The notes under the pieces: generated by a model
The model's database searches: none
What the model saw: the letters and a program-made list of their open reading frames with translations, nothing else
What the model was told of the DNA's origin: nothing
Assembly: GCF_000013645.1 (NCBI RefSeq)
Contig: NC_007952.1
Coordinates: forward strand, 1,116,001 to 1,180,000
Length of the DNA: 64,000 nucleotides
Reading direction: 5' to 3'
Source: Paraburkholderia xenovorans LB400
GTDB taxonomy: Bacteria; Pseudomonadota; Gammaproteobacteria; Burkholderiales; Burkholderiaceae
Position numbers and translations under genes: made by a program
Shown here: positions 18,513 through 26,672 of the stretch, in pieces
Layout of the letters: every line of letters begins with the position of its first letter
How positions within the stretch are numbered: position 1 is the first letter of the stretch

Positions 18513-19271
18513 TCAGGCGCGGCCGAAGTCCGCGTCCGATCCAATCGTATTGACGAGACGGCCAAGACCGTCGATTTCGCAGACCACTTCGTCGCCCGCA
18601 TTGACATTGACGATGCCCTCGGGCGTACCGGTCAGGATTACGTCGCCGGGCGCGAGGGTCATGAAGCTGCTCAGGTATTCGATCAGCGCCGGGATATCGG
18701 TGACGAGGTCGCGCGTATTGCCGTGTTGCTGACGCGTGCCGTTCACGAACGTGCGCAACTCCAGTTGCGTGACGTCTTCGATATCCGCTGCGTCGACGAA
18801 CCAGGGGCCGAGCACCGTGCCGCCGTCGCGATTCTTCACGCGCAGGTTGGGGCGGTAGTAGTTTTCGAGGTAGTCGCGAATCGCGTAGTCGTTGGCGATC
18901 ATATAGCCGGCTACATGCTGCATGGCGTTTTCGCGGGTGACGTTGCGCGCGGTTTGCCCGATCACGACCGCGAGTTCGCACTCGTAGTGCATGAAGGTGA
19001 CGTCGGCGGGGCGGCGCGTCACGCCGCGATGACCCAGCACCGTGCCCGGTCCCTTGAGAAACACGAGCGGCTCTTCCTGTTTGCCGAACTGCAACTCCTT
19101 CGCATGCTCGGCGTAGTTCAGGCCGAGCGCGAAGATCGTGCCGACTTCGATCGGGGCAAGCCAGACCACTTCATGTTCGCCACGCACGCGGCCGTCGGCG
19201 AGACGCACGCCATTGGCGTCGGGACAGGCTTCGTGAATCGCGCCTGCATACGCAATACGGCCGCGCATCAT
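18513..19271 (-). CDS. hpaG2: HpaG2, C-terminal-half-type isomerase/decarboxylase of the homoprotocatechuate pathway
   Basis: A 252-residue fumarylacetoacetase-family protein with GLNYAEHAKE, PLVFLKGPGT, YECELAVVIG and DVILTGTPEGI, the signature segments of the catalytic half of HpaG (2-hydroxyhepta-2,4-diene-1,7-dioate isomerase / OPET decarboxylase). In E. coli HpaG is one fused protein of two such halves. Here they are two genes overlapping by four bases (hpaG1 TGA over hpaG2 ATG), so they are probably made in equal amounts. Confidence 0.93.
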   Translation of the reverse strand: MMRGRIAYAGAIHEACPDANGVRLADGRVRGEHEVVWLAPIEVGTIFALGLNYAEHAKELQFGKQEEPLVFLKGPGTVLGHRGVTRRPADVTFMHYECELAVVIGQTARNVTRENAMQHVAGYMIANDYAIRDYLENYYRPNLRVKNRDGGTVLGPWFVDAADIEDVTQLELRTFVNGTRQQHGNTRDLVTDIPALIEYLSSFMTLAPGDVILTGTPEGIVNVNAGDEVVCEIDGLGRLVNTIGSDADFGRA

Positions 19272-20041
19272 GGCTGTTCTCCCACTTGTTCCTCGGCACC
19301 GACGAACGACACCGTAAGCGGCGGCATTGCGCCGATCGACAACGTGGCCGAGTCGCCGATATGCGCGACAGGCGAACCATGCGGCACGCCGAGCGTGATG
19401 ACGTCGCCCGCGCTGAGCGTCATGAAGTCGGTCACGTCCGCGAGCAGTTGCGCCACATTGCGTACCGACGACGCGGTGCTTGCGTTGAAAGTCGCGCCTG
19501 CGGCAAGCGAAACCCTGATTTGCAGATCGTCCGGCGCGGGAATATGACGCGCTGCAACCACGGCCGGTCCGATGACGCAGAAACCGTCGCGTGCCCGGAA
19601 TCGCACAGACGGCCGGTACACGCTCGCATGCGGCACGCTGAGATCGGCGACCAGCGTATAGCCGGCAATGTAGTGCAACGCCTGCTCCACGCTGACACGT
19701 GTTGCAGTGCGGCCAATCACGATGCCGAGCGACGCGCCGACTTCCACGCCCAACGCGTTGTCCGGCACCGCGACACGCGCGCGATGTCCGGCGAGCGTAT
19801 TGCGCGGCTTCAGATAGAGCACCGGCGCTTTCGGCGGCGCTTTATAAGGCGCGGCGTGCATTGCATCGCCCAACGCCGCGAGCGCGGCGCGGTCGTTCAG
19901 CAAGGTGCCGTAGACCGCGCCGCTGACCGGCGCGCGGCACGCCATGCCACGTGCGAGCAGCGCGGCCGCGCTGCCCGCATCCACGTCGCGGGGCAGCGCC
20001 TCGCCTTCGGGATGCAGCAGATGATCGGCAAGTGCAAACAT
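19268..20041 (-). CDS. hpaG1: HpaG1, N-terminal-half-type isomerase/decarboxylase subunit
   Basis: A 257-residue fumarylacetoacetase-like protein (YGTLLNDRAAL, PVLYLKPRNTLAG, VEVGASLGIVIG, DVITLGVPHG). It is more diverged than HpaG2, as is usual for the N-terminal half. ATG 20041 has GACAGG just upstream. A longer in-frame start at 20110 would run through the promoter and operator and is unlikely. It is the first gene of the seven-gene hpa operon and faces hpaR. Confidence 0.9.
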   Translation of the reverse strand: MFALADHLLHPEGEALPRDVDAGSAAALLARGMACRAPVSGAVYGTLLNDRAALAALGDAMHAAPYKAPPKAPVLYLKPRNTLAGHRARVAVPDNALGVEVGASLGIVIGRTATRVSVEQALHYIAGYTLVADLSVPHASVYRPSVRFRARDGFCVIGPAVVAARHIPAPDDLQIRVSLAAGATFNASTASSVRNVAQLLADVTDFMTLSAGDVITLGVPHGSPVAHIGDSATLSIGAMPPLTVSFVGAEEQVGEQP

Positions 20042-20066
20042 AAATGACCTGTCTCTTGTCAAAAAC

Positions 20067-20110
20067 ACTAACATGTTAGTAGTATTGCGCTTGATATCAT
20101 CCACGGTCAA
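20067..20110 (-). promoter_or_regulatory. hpaG1 promoter with overlapping palindromic operator (likely HpaR site)
   Basis: On the minus strand a -35 TTGACC (20105-20110) is followed after 18 bases by AATACT (20081-20086). The perfect 14-bp palindrome ACTAACATGTTAGT (20067-20080) starts right after the -10, covering the expected start of transcription. This is the position from which a MarR-type repressor would block the operon. HpaR is encoded divergently 96 bases away. The match to HpaR is an inference from position and symmetry. Confidence 0.75.
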
Positions 20111-20176
20111 TAGTCTGCCGGCTGATCGCGGGTTTTCCCTTAAGCTTTCACGGCTGGTTTCAATTCAACTTCCACT

Positions 20177-20629
20177 ATGTCTGCTTCCGCTTCGACCCGA
20201 GTTTTGCACCGCAACCTGCCGATGTTGTTGCTGCGCGCCAGAGAAAAAATGATGGAGCGGTTTCGTCCGTTGATTACCGCGCATGGATTGACCGAGCAGC
20301 AGTGGCGCGTGATTCGCGCGCTGAACGAACACGGCCCGATGGAGCCGCGCCATATCTCCGATATCTGCACGATTTCGAGCCCGAGCATGGCCGGCGTGCT
20401 CGCGCGCATGGAGAGCATGGAACTGGTGACCAAGGAGCGGTTCGCCGAAGATCAGCGGCGCGTGCTGGTGTCGCTCACGGACACGAGCCTGGAATTGGTG
20501 CGCGTGATTTCCAAAGACCTCGAGGCGCATTACCGCGAGTTGGAGCGCAAGGTGGGGCCGGAGATCGTCGAGCGCGTGTATCGCGCGGTGGACGATCTGC
20601 TGGCCGGTCTGGAGGAAGAAGAGGAGTGA
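20177..20629 (+). CDS. hpaR: HpaR, MarR-family repressor of the homoprotocatechuate operon
   Basis: A 150-residue winged-helix regulator. The segment LLLRAREKMMERFRPLITAHGLTEQQWRVIRAL is typical of HpaR/HpcR, followed by the recognition region ISSPSMAGVLARMESMELV and the wing AEDQRRVLVSLT. HpaR represses the hpa genes until homoprotocatechuate or 4-hydroxyphenylacetate is present. It is divergent from hpaG1, with a strong palindrome in between. No clear ribosome site precedes the ATG at 20177. Confidence 0.92.
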   Translation: MSASASTRVLHRNLPMLLLRAREKMMERFRPLITAHGLTEQQWRVIRALNEHGPMEPRHISDICTISSPSMAGVLARMESMELVTKERFAEDQRRVLVSLTDTSLELVRVISKDLEAHYRELERKVGPEIVERVYRAVDDLLAGLEEEEE

Positions 20630-20656
20630 GGTAAGGCCTGGCGTTTGCGCGCCGGA

Positions 20657-21796
20657 TCACCAACCGTGAAAGCGTCTCCATTCCACGCTGTCGCCGTCCG
20701 GCGTCACCGCGTGGTATTCGGGAAACTGCGCGCCGGTGGCGCATGCGTGATTCGGCAGGATGCGCAGTTTCATGCCGATCGGGAAGCGCTGCGTGATGTC
20801 TTCGCCGGTGTGTGCGTGTTCTGCTGTCGCAGAGAGAATGCCGTGTTCCTGATTGGCGGCGCTTACTACGTAGCCGGGCAGCGGCGTGCCGTTCAGCAGA
20901 CATGGCTGGCCGTAGCCGAAATCGTGCGACTGCTTCGCGGTGCCGCGATCGCGGCTCATGGCCATCCAGCCCGCGTCGAGAATGGCCCAGCCCTTGTCCG
21001 CCTGATGGCCGATCACCGTGGCGAGCACGCTGAGCGCGATGTCGTCGAGCGCACATACGCCGACGTTATGCATGACGAGATCGAACAGCACGTACACACC
21101 GGCGCGCACTTCCGTGACGCCTTCCAGTTGCGTGGCCGCAAGCGCGGTCGGCGTGGAGCCGACGCTGACCGCCGGGCACGCAATGCCGGCCTCGCGTAGC
21201 CGCTGTGCCGCGCGTACGCAGCCCGCGCGTTCCTGTTCCGCGAGCGCGGCGAGCGCCTCGGGCGTATCCAGTTCGTAGCTGGAGCCGGCATGGGTCATCA
21301 CGCCGCCCACCTTCACGCCGTTCTCGTGCAGAATCCGGCCGACTTCGAGCAAGGTGTCCTGTTCCGGTGTGATGCCTGAGCGGTGCCCGTCCGTGTCCAC
21401 TTCGATGCATACCTCGAAGGTTTGGCCGTGCTGGTCGCTGAATGCGGCAATCGCGGCTGCGGCGTTCGGGTTGTCCACCACGAGCTTCAGATCGCAGCCC
21501 TGGCGGCGCAGCGCGAGCGCTCTCGGCAGCTTCGACGGAGCCATGCTGACGGCGTAAAGAATGTCTTCGACGCCCGCGGCAAAGAATGCCTCCGCCTCCT
21601 TCAACGTCGAAACGGTAATGCCGCGCGCGCCCGCGGCGATCTGCGCGCGGACCACGTCGATGCATTTGGTGGTCTTCACATGCGGACGAAACGCGACGCC
21701 GAGCGTGTTCATATGCCCCTGCATTCGCGCGATGTTCTTCTGCATGCGGGCGATATCGATCAACGCGGCTGGGGTTTCGATCTGGTCGAGTTTCAT
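20657..21796 (-). CDS. D-threonine aldolase / D-serine dehydratase-like PLP enzyme (DSD1 family)
   Basis: A 379-residue alanine-racemase-fold-III enzyme. The PLP lysine is Lys41 in RPHVKTTK, and the C-terminal metal-site segment NHACATG is present, as in D-threonine aldolases and D-serine dehydratases that need a divalent metal. Likely substrates are D-threonine, D-serine or a beta-hydroxy-D-amino acid; the sequence does not settle which. It follows a HAD gene after 21 bases on the same strand, so the two are probably cotranscribed. Its 3' end converges on hpaR with a 27-base gap. Confidence 0.88.
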   Translation of the reverse strand: MKLDQIETPAALIDIARMQKNIARMQGHMNTLGVAFRPHVKTTKCIDVVRAQIAAGARGITVSTLKEAEAFFAAGVEDILYAVSMAPSKLPRALALRRQGCDLKLVVDNPNAAAAIAAFSDQHGQTFEVCIEVDTDGHRSGITPEQDTLLEVGRILHENGVKVGGVMTHAGSSYELDTPEALAALAEQERAGCVRAAQRLREAGIACPAVSVGSTPTALAATQLEGVTEVRAGVYVLFDLVMHNVGVCALDDIALSVLATVIGHQADKGWAILDAGWMAMSRDRGTAKQSHDFGYGQPCLLNGTPLPGYVVSAANQEHGILSATAEHAHTGEDITQRFPIGMKLRILPNHACATGAQFPEYHAVTPDGDSVEWRRFHGW

Positions 21797-21817
21797 GCTT
21801 TCACCGGGAAAATGGAG

Positions 21818-22489
21818 TCATGCGCGCTCGTGCCGGTTCGCGCCGAAGCGGGCGAGCCATGCAGCGAGCGGGTCGAGCGTCGGCGCTTCGATCTCGGGCG
21901 GCTGCGCGCCGCTTACGAGCGGCAGGCCGACGCGATTGTGCCAGTAGGTCCGCAAGCCGACGGCGGCCGTGCCGAACATATCGTAGCTGGAGCCCGCCAC
22001 GAACGCGGCTTCATGGGCCGCTACGCCGAGTTTTTGCAGCGCGAGACGGTAGGGTAGCGGGTCTGGTTTGTACATGCCGGCTTCTTCGGCGGTGACGATC
22101 GCGTCCCAGCGAACCGGGAGGAGATTCGCGGCCTGTGTGCCGAGGCGCGCCGAGCAGTTGGTGACGACGGCCAGCTTGCAATGCGGCGCGAGCGTTTGCA
22201 ACGCATCGACGGCACCGCTCCACGGCGCGAGGTTCGGCCATTCCGCTTCGAGCGCAAGCGCCGCGGATTCGGGCAGGCCGACTTGCGCGGCGGCTTCGCG
22301 CACCAGTTGTTCGTACGCGATGTACTGGCCGCAGCCGTAGGTCAGGCGCAGATAAGCGGCGCGCCATGCGCGGCCCGCCTGCTCGGAACCGGCTGCGCGG
22401 TTCCATGCGCTCCACGAGTCGAGCAGGGCGGTCAGCAGGTCGAACAGAACCGCTTTGGGATAGGCGGCGGGCACGGAGGCGAGAGTCAT
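21818..22489 (-). CDS. HAD-superfamily hydrolase, haloacid dehalogenase type II-like
   Basis: A 223-residue HAD protein with the fold motifs FDLLTALLD (motif I, nucleophile Asp16), VVTNCS (motif II) and MYKPDP (motif III lysine). It resembles L-2-haloacid dehalogenases and their non-dehalogenating relatives. Motif I lacks the usual GT two residues after the nucleophile, so dehalogenase activity should not be assumed. The next gene downstream is the DSD1-family enzyme, suggesting a shared role in amino-acid or hydroxy-acid breakdown. Confidence 0.8.
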   Translation of the reverse strand: MTLASVPAAYPKAVLFDLLTALLDSWSAWNRAAGSEQAGRAWRAAYLRLTYGCGQYIAYEQLVREAAAQVGLPESAALALEAEWPNLAPWSGAVDALQTLAPHCKLAVVTNCSARLGTQAANLLPVRWDAIVTAEEAGMYKPDPLPYRLALQKLGVAAHEAAFVAGSSYDMFGTAAVGLRTYWHNRVGLPLVSGAQPPEIEAPTLDPLAAWLARFGANRHERA

Positions 22490-22620
22490 GATCAGGCCGG
22501 CAGTAGACGGTGAGCTGATTATAAAGTTCGATTGGCGCGGTGACGTTCAGATGGATTAACTCATAGATTGAGTCAGGCTGAATGATTCATTCGTGAGTGC
22601 ATGCAACTGCGTATTGACAC

Positions 22621-23526
22621 TTATCGCCGCCAGGGCGGTTGAGGCCTGAAACTGCTTTGCAAATACTGCATGAAATGGCGGGTGCGCGCCGGCAGCCCGG
22701 TCCGCTGATGCGTGAGGGCGATCACGTCGGCTGCGGGCGCTCTCCATTCCGGCAGCAAACGGATGAGCTTGCCCTTCGCGAGGTCGTCGGCCACGTCCCA
22801 TTCGGAACGCAGGATCACGCCGCGGCCTTCGCATGCCCACTGGCGGATCACGTCGCCGTCATTGCAGCTCAGGTGGGCGGACACGCGCACGCTGCGGCGC
22901 GTGCGGCCTTTGCTGAACTGCCACAGTGAGACATCTTCGTTATTCTCGCGCAGCACGATGCAGGGTAATTTGCTCAACTCATCTGGAGACCCCGGCACGC
23001 CGGTTCGCCTGATCAATGCAGGCGCTGCGCAGACGAAGCGCGCGTTCGGTGCAATCGTGTAGCCAACCAGGTTCGACACCGGCAGCTCGCCGATATGCAC
23101 GACGATATCGAAACGATCGGTTGTCTCGGTCAAAGGCCGGTCGGAGAGCGTGAGCGCGATGTCGATATCCGGATTCTGCTGTTGGAACGCGGCAATCGCA
23201 GGCGCGAGATGTCGTCGCCCGAACCCCAGCGGCGCGTTGATTTTCAGCGTACCGACGAGTCCGCCACGGCGCATCTGCAGATCCTCGAACAGCGCGTCGA
23301 ACTGCTGGACGAGCTCGGCGCCCCGTTCGCACAGCAATGTGCCTTCTTCGGTGAATTGCAGGCGGCGCGCGGTGCGGTTCACCAGTTGCGCGCCCAGTTT
23401 CCTTTCCAGTTGTTGAAGCCGCTGTGTGACCGCGGAGGGCGACAACCCCAGCTTTCGCGCGGCGGCGATCAGGCTGCCGCTTTCGCGCAGCGTCAACAGG
23501 AAGCGGATATCGGCCGAATCGTTCAT
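22621..23526 (-). CDS. LysR-family transcriptional regulator
   Basis: A 301-residue LTTR starting at ATG 23526 (MNDSADIRFLL). It has a helix-turn-helix (SLIAAARKLGLSPSAVTQRLQQLERKLGAQLVNR split over residues 17-50) and a type 2 periplasmic-binding-like effector domain. It belongs to the CrgA/DmlR-like branch, judging by PLGFGRRHLAPAIAAF. It is upstream of and codirectional with the HAD and aldolase genes (131-base gap), and divergent from a sulfotransferase-like gene. Either could be its target. Confidence 0.93.
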   Translation of the reverse strand: MNDSADIRFLLTLRESGSLIAAARKLGLSPSAVTQRLQQLERKLGAQLVNRTARRLQFTEEGTLLCERGAELVQQFDALFEDLQMRRGGLVGTLKINAPLGFGRRHLAPAIAAFQQQNPDIDIALTLSDRPLTETTDRFDIVVHIGELPVSNLVGYTIAPNARFVCAAPALIRRTGVPGSPDELSKLPCIVLRENNEDVSLWQFSKGRTRRSVRVSAHLSCNDGDVIRQWACEGRGVILRSEWDVADDLAKGKLIRLLPEWRAPAADVIALTHQRTGLPARTRHFMQYLQSSFRPQPPWRR

Positions 23527-23728
23527 GGCGGCAACGTTTGAGTGAGGAACTCCGGCAGCATAAAGTGTCTGGATGCGCGGTTCCAGTCCGGTCCGGCGCG
23601 CGTGCGGACAAACGCGGGCTGGCTGGCAAGGTAAAGTGATGCTTCTGTTACTCGACCAGAAGCGCGGTCCGCTAAAGTGTGCGCTTGCGCTGAATTCCTG
23701 TTGTTTTTCATTTGAAAGAGAAGTCCAC

Positions 23729-24817
23729 ATGCCGTTGTCTAATGGGCCGTCGAATGGTCTGTCGAACGATACCGCGCAGCACAGCGCCTTGAAACAGGCG
23801 GTGTTTCTGCACACGGGCTGGCGTAGTGCGGGAACGTGGGTCTGGTCGCGTCTGCGTGAACTCGATACCGTGACCGCTTTCTATGAACCGCTCAGCAATG
23901 TGCTCGCGGAACTGAGTCTTGCGGATGTTTCCGCGTCGCGTCCCACGCTCACGTCCGGACACCCGCCGCTTGCCGCGCCGTACTTCGAAGAATACCGGCC
24001 GTTCCTGCAGGAAGGTGCTCGCGGTGTGGCCGGCTATCAAAGGCGTTTCAGTCTCGATCGCTTCGCTAATGTGCCGGACGCGAATTTCCCGCAATTACAG
24101 GCCTATTTACGCAATCTGTGCGAGCGCACCACCGCACAGGGCAGCGTGCCGGTGTTCAAATTTTGCCGTTCATCGGGCCGGCTGCCGTGGCTGCGGGCGG
24201 CTTTTCCGCAGGCGATGCATGTGGGCGTGCTGCGCAATCCGGCATCGCAGTTTGCTTCCGGGTGGCTGCTCAGCCGGCAGTGGAGCAATCCGTTTTTCGT
24301 GGCCGCGCCGTTTCGCGTGCTGGGGCTGAATCAGGCGGATCCGCTGGTCAGGCAGGCCATCGAGATTTGCGGCGTGAGCTTGCCGCCTGCCGCACCTGCT
24401 TCGGAAGACGCGTACGCAATGGCGTGCGAGCAGTACGCGCGCACGGCGGAAGGCCATAACGCGTATCGGGCATTCGTCGCGTTGTGGATTCTTTGCGCGT
24501 TGCGTATGGCGGAGGATGTCGATCTGCTGATCGACATCGACCGGCTTGGCGCGTCGCGCGATTACGCGCTGGCGTTGAGCACCGCATTCGAAACGCAAAG
24601 CGGTTTGTCGCCCGACTTCAGCAACGCGCGCGATCTGGTCGAAGAGACGCGTGGCGGCGCGGCACGCATGAGCGGAATCGACGGACGCGCGATGCGCACG
24701 GTGCATTCCGCCGCCCTCAAATTTCTCAAGGCGCATGGCGGTGCCAACGCTGCCTTTGTGGAAGTGATCCGCGAGAAGATGGTGCTCGCCAACGAATTGA
24801 CCGACGCATGGCGCTGA
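23729..24817 (+). CDS. Putative sulfotransferase-fold protein
   Basis: A 362-residue protein starting at ATG 23729 behind GAAAGAGAAG. The segment FLHTGWRSAGTWVWSRLREL near the N-terminus has the shape of a sulfotransferase P-loop that binds the PAPS 5'-phosphate. Around residue 155-175, HVGVLRNPASQFASGW resembles the 3'-phosphate-binding Arg/Ser segment (RNP..S). No substrate can be assigned. The C-terminal part (RMSGIDGRAMRTVHSAALKFLKAHG) gives no family. It stands alone between a LysR gene and mmsA. Confidence 0.6.
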   Translation: MPLSNGPSNGLSNDTAQHSALKQAVFLHTGWRSAGTWVWSRLRELDTVTAFYEPLSNVLAELSLADVSASRPTLTSGHPPLAAPYFEEYRPFLQEGARGVAGYQRRFSLDRFANVPDANFPQLQAYLRNLCERTTAQGSVPVFKFCRSSGRLPWLRAAFPQAMHVGVLRNPASQFASGWLLSRQWSNPFFVAAPFRVLGLNQADPLVRQAIEICGVSLPPAAPASEDAYAMACEQYARTAEGHNAYRAFVALWILCALRMAEDVDLLIDIDRLGASRDYALALSTAFETQSGLSPDFSNARDLVEETRGGAARMSGIDGRAMRTVHSAALKFLKAHGGANAAFVEVIREKMVLANELTDAWR

Positions 24818-25066
24818 GCATTCGCCGCGATAGATCGGGCAAGACCCACGCGCCAATACAGTTGCCGCGCAAAAAACAATACAGTGAGGCGCGGTTTTAT
24901 CTGGCTGTATCGGGAGTATGACCGGCGCCGTCGATACAGTTGGCAAGTCTCGACGGAGCCCGTCGACCAGCGGTTCGCCGCTCTGGCGCGGTGCGACGCA
25001 GCCTGATTTTTTGCCTATGGCCCGGTGGTGACACGCCGCGCTTGATCCCGAACACGAGGTAAGGAC

Positions 25067-26590
25067 ATGAATGTAGTGAACGAACAAGCAAAGCTGTCGG
25101 TGCAGCAGTTGGGCCACTATATCGGCGGCGCGCCGGCCGCGCCGACCAGCGGCCGCTTCAAGGACGTGTTCAATCCCGCCACCGGCAAAGTCACCGGTTC
25201 GGTCGCCCTCGCTTCGGTCGAGGAAGTGGACGCGGCAGTGCAGGCCGCCAAGGCCGCCTTTCCCGCCTGGAGCGAAACCGCGCCGCTCAAGCGCGCGCGC
25301 ATTCTGTTCAGGTTCAAGGAGTTGCTCAACCAGCATCACGACGAACTGGCGATGCTGATCACGCGCGAACACGGCAAGGTGTTCACGGACGCACAAGGTG
25401 AAGTGGTGCGCGGCATCGAAGTCGTCGAATTCGCGTGCGGCATTCCGAACCTGCTCAAGACCGATTTCACCGACCAGATCGGCGGCGGCATCGACAACTG
25501 GAATCTGCGTCAGGCGCTCGGTGTGGTCGCGGGCATCACGCCGTTCAACTTCCCGGTCATGGTGCCGATGTGGATGTTCCCGGTTGCGCTCGCCTGCGGC
25601 AATACGTTCGTGCTGAAACCGTCGGAGCGTGATCCGTCGGCGTCGCTGCGGATTGCCGAACTGCTGAAGGAAGCCGGCCTGCCCGACGGTGTGTTCAACG
25701 TCGTCAACGGCGACAAGGTGGCCGTCGATGCGCTGATCGATCACCCGGACGTCGCGGCGCTGTCGTTCGTGGGCTCCACTCCGATCGCCGAATACATTCA
25801 CACGGAAGCGTCGAAGCGCGGCAAACGCGTGCAGGCACTCGGCGGCGCGAAAAATCACCTGGTGGTGATGCCGGACGCGGATCTGGACCAGGCGGTCGAC
25901 GCGCTGATCGGCGCAGCCTACGGTTCGGCGGGCGAGCGCTGCATGGCGATCTCGGTCGCGGTGGCGGTCGGCAATGTGGCCGACCAACTGATCGAGAAAC
26001 TGGTGCCGCGCGTCAAATCGCTCGTGATCAGGAACGGCGAAAATCTCGACGCTGAAATGGGTCCGCTGGTTACCGCCGAACATAAGGCCAAGGTGGCCGG
26101 TTATATCGCGTCGGGCGAGGCGGAAGGCGCGAAGCTGATCGTCGACGGCCGCGCGCATCCGGTGGCAAGCGAAGAAGGCTTCTTTATCGGCGGTACGCTG
26201 TTCGACAATGTCGGCACGCAGATGAAGATCTACAAGGAAGAGATCTTCGGCCCGGTGCTGGCAGTGGTGCGGGTGCCCGATTTCGCGAGCGCCGTGGAGT
26301 TGATCAACGCGCACGAATTCGGTAACGGCGTGTCGCTCTTCACGTCGGATGGCGGGGTGGCGCGCGCGTTCGGCCGGCAGATTCAGGTGGGCATGGTCGG
26401 CATCAACGTGCCGATTCCGGTGCCGATGGCATGGCATTCGTTCGGCGGCTGGAAGCGTTCGCTGTTCGGCGACCATCACGCTTACGGCGAAGAGGGCGTG
26501 CGCTTCTATACGCGCTACAAGAGCATCATGCAGCGCTGGCCGGATAGCATCGCCAAAGGTGCTGAATTTACGATGCCGGTGGCGAAGTAG
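25067..26590 (+). CDS. mmsA: MmsA, CoA-acylating methylmalonate-semialdehyde dehydrogenase
   Basis: A 507-residue aldehyde dehydrogenase-family enzyme with nucleophile Cys292 in SAGERCMAIS and the MmsA-type segments GVVAGITPFNFPVMVPMWMFP and GGAKNHLVVMPDADLDQAVDAL. It converts (methyl)malonate semialdehyde plus CoA and NAD+ to propionyl- or acetyl-CoA in valine, beta-alanine and inositol catabolism. GAGGTAAGG sits just before the ATG. mmsB is not adjacent. A strong hairpin terminator follows the gene. Confidence 0.95.
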   Translation: MNVVNEQAKLSVQQLGHYIGGAPAAPTSGRFKDVFNPATGKVTGSVALASVEEVDAAVQAAKAAFPAWSETAPLKRARILFRFKELLNQHHDELAMLITREHGKVFTDAQGEVVRGIEVVEFACGIPNLLKTDFTDQIGGGIDNWNLRQALGVVAGITPFNFPVMVPMWMFPVALACGNTFVLKPSERDPSASLRIAELLKEAGLPDGVFNVVNGDKVAVDALIDHPDVAALSFVGSTPIAEYIHTEASKRGKRVQALGGAKNHLVVMPDADLDQAVDALIGAAYGSAGERCMAISVAVAVGNVADQLIEKLVPRVKSLVIRNGENLDAEMGPLVTAEHKAKVAGYIASGEAEGAKLIVDGRAHPVASEEGFFIGGTLFDNVGTQMKIYKEEIFGPVLAVVRVPDFASAVELINAHEFGNGVSLFTSDGGVARAFGRQIQVGMVGINVPIPVPMAWHSFGGWKRSLFGDHHAYGEEGVRFYTRYKSIMQRWPDSIAKGAEFTMPVAK

Positions 26591-26616
26591 GTCGGCAAGC
26601 AAGTCAGTCGGAGTCA

Positions 26617-26649
26617 GAAAAGCCGCGCCTGAACCAGGCGCGGCTTTTC
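26617..26649. terminator. Bidirectional intrinsic terminator between mmsA and the MFS gene
   Basis: A perfect 14-bp stem (GAAAAGCCGCGCCT with AGGCGCGGCTTTTC) and a five-base GAACC loop. The stem carries A-runs on the left and T-runs on the right, so it works for transcripts from either side. It sits between the 3' ends of convergent genes. Confidence 0.92.
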
Positions 26650-26672
26650 CACATCCCCCGGGCAACGCCTCT

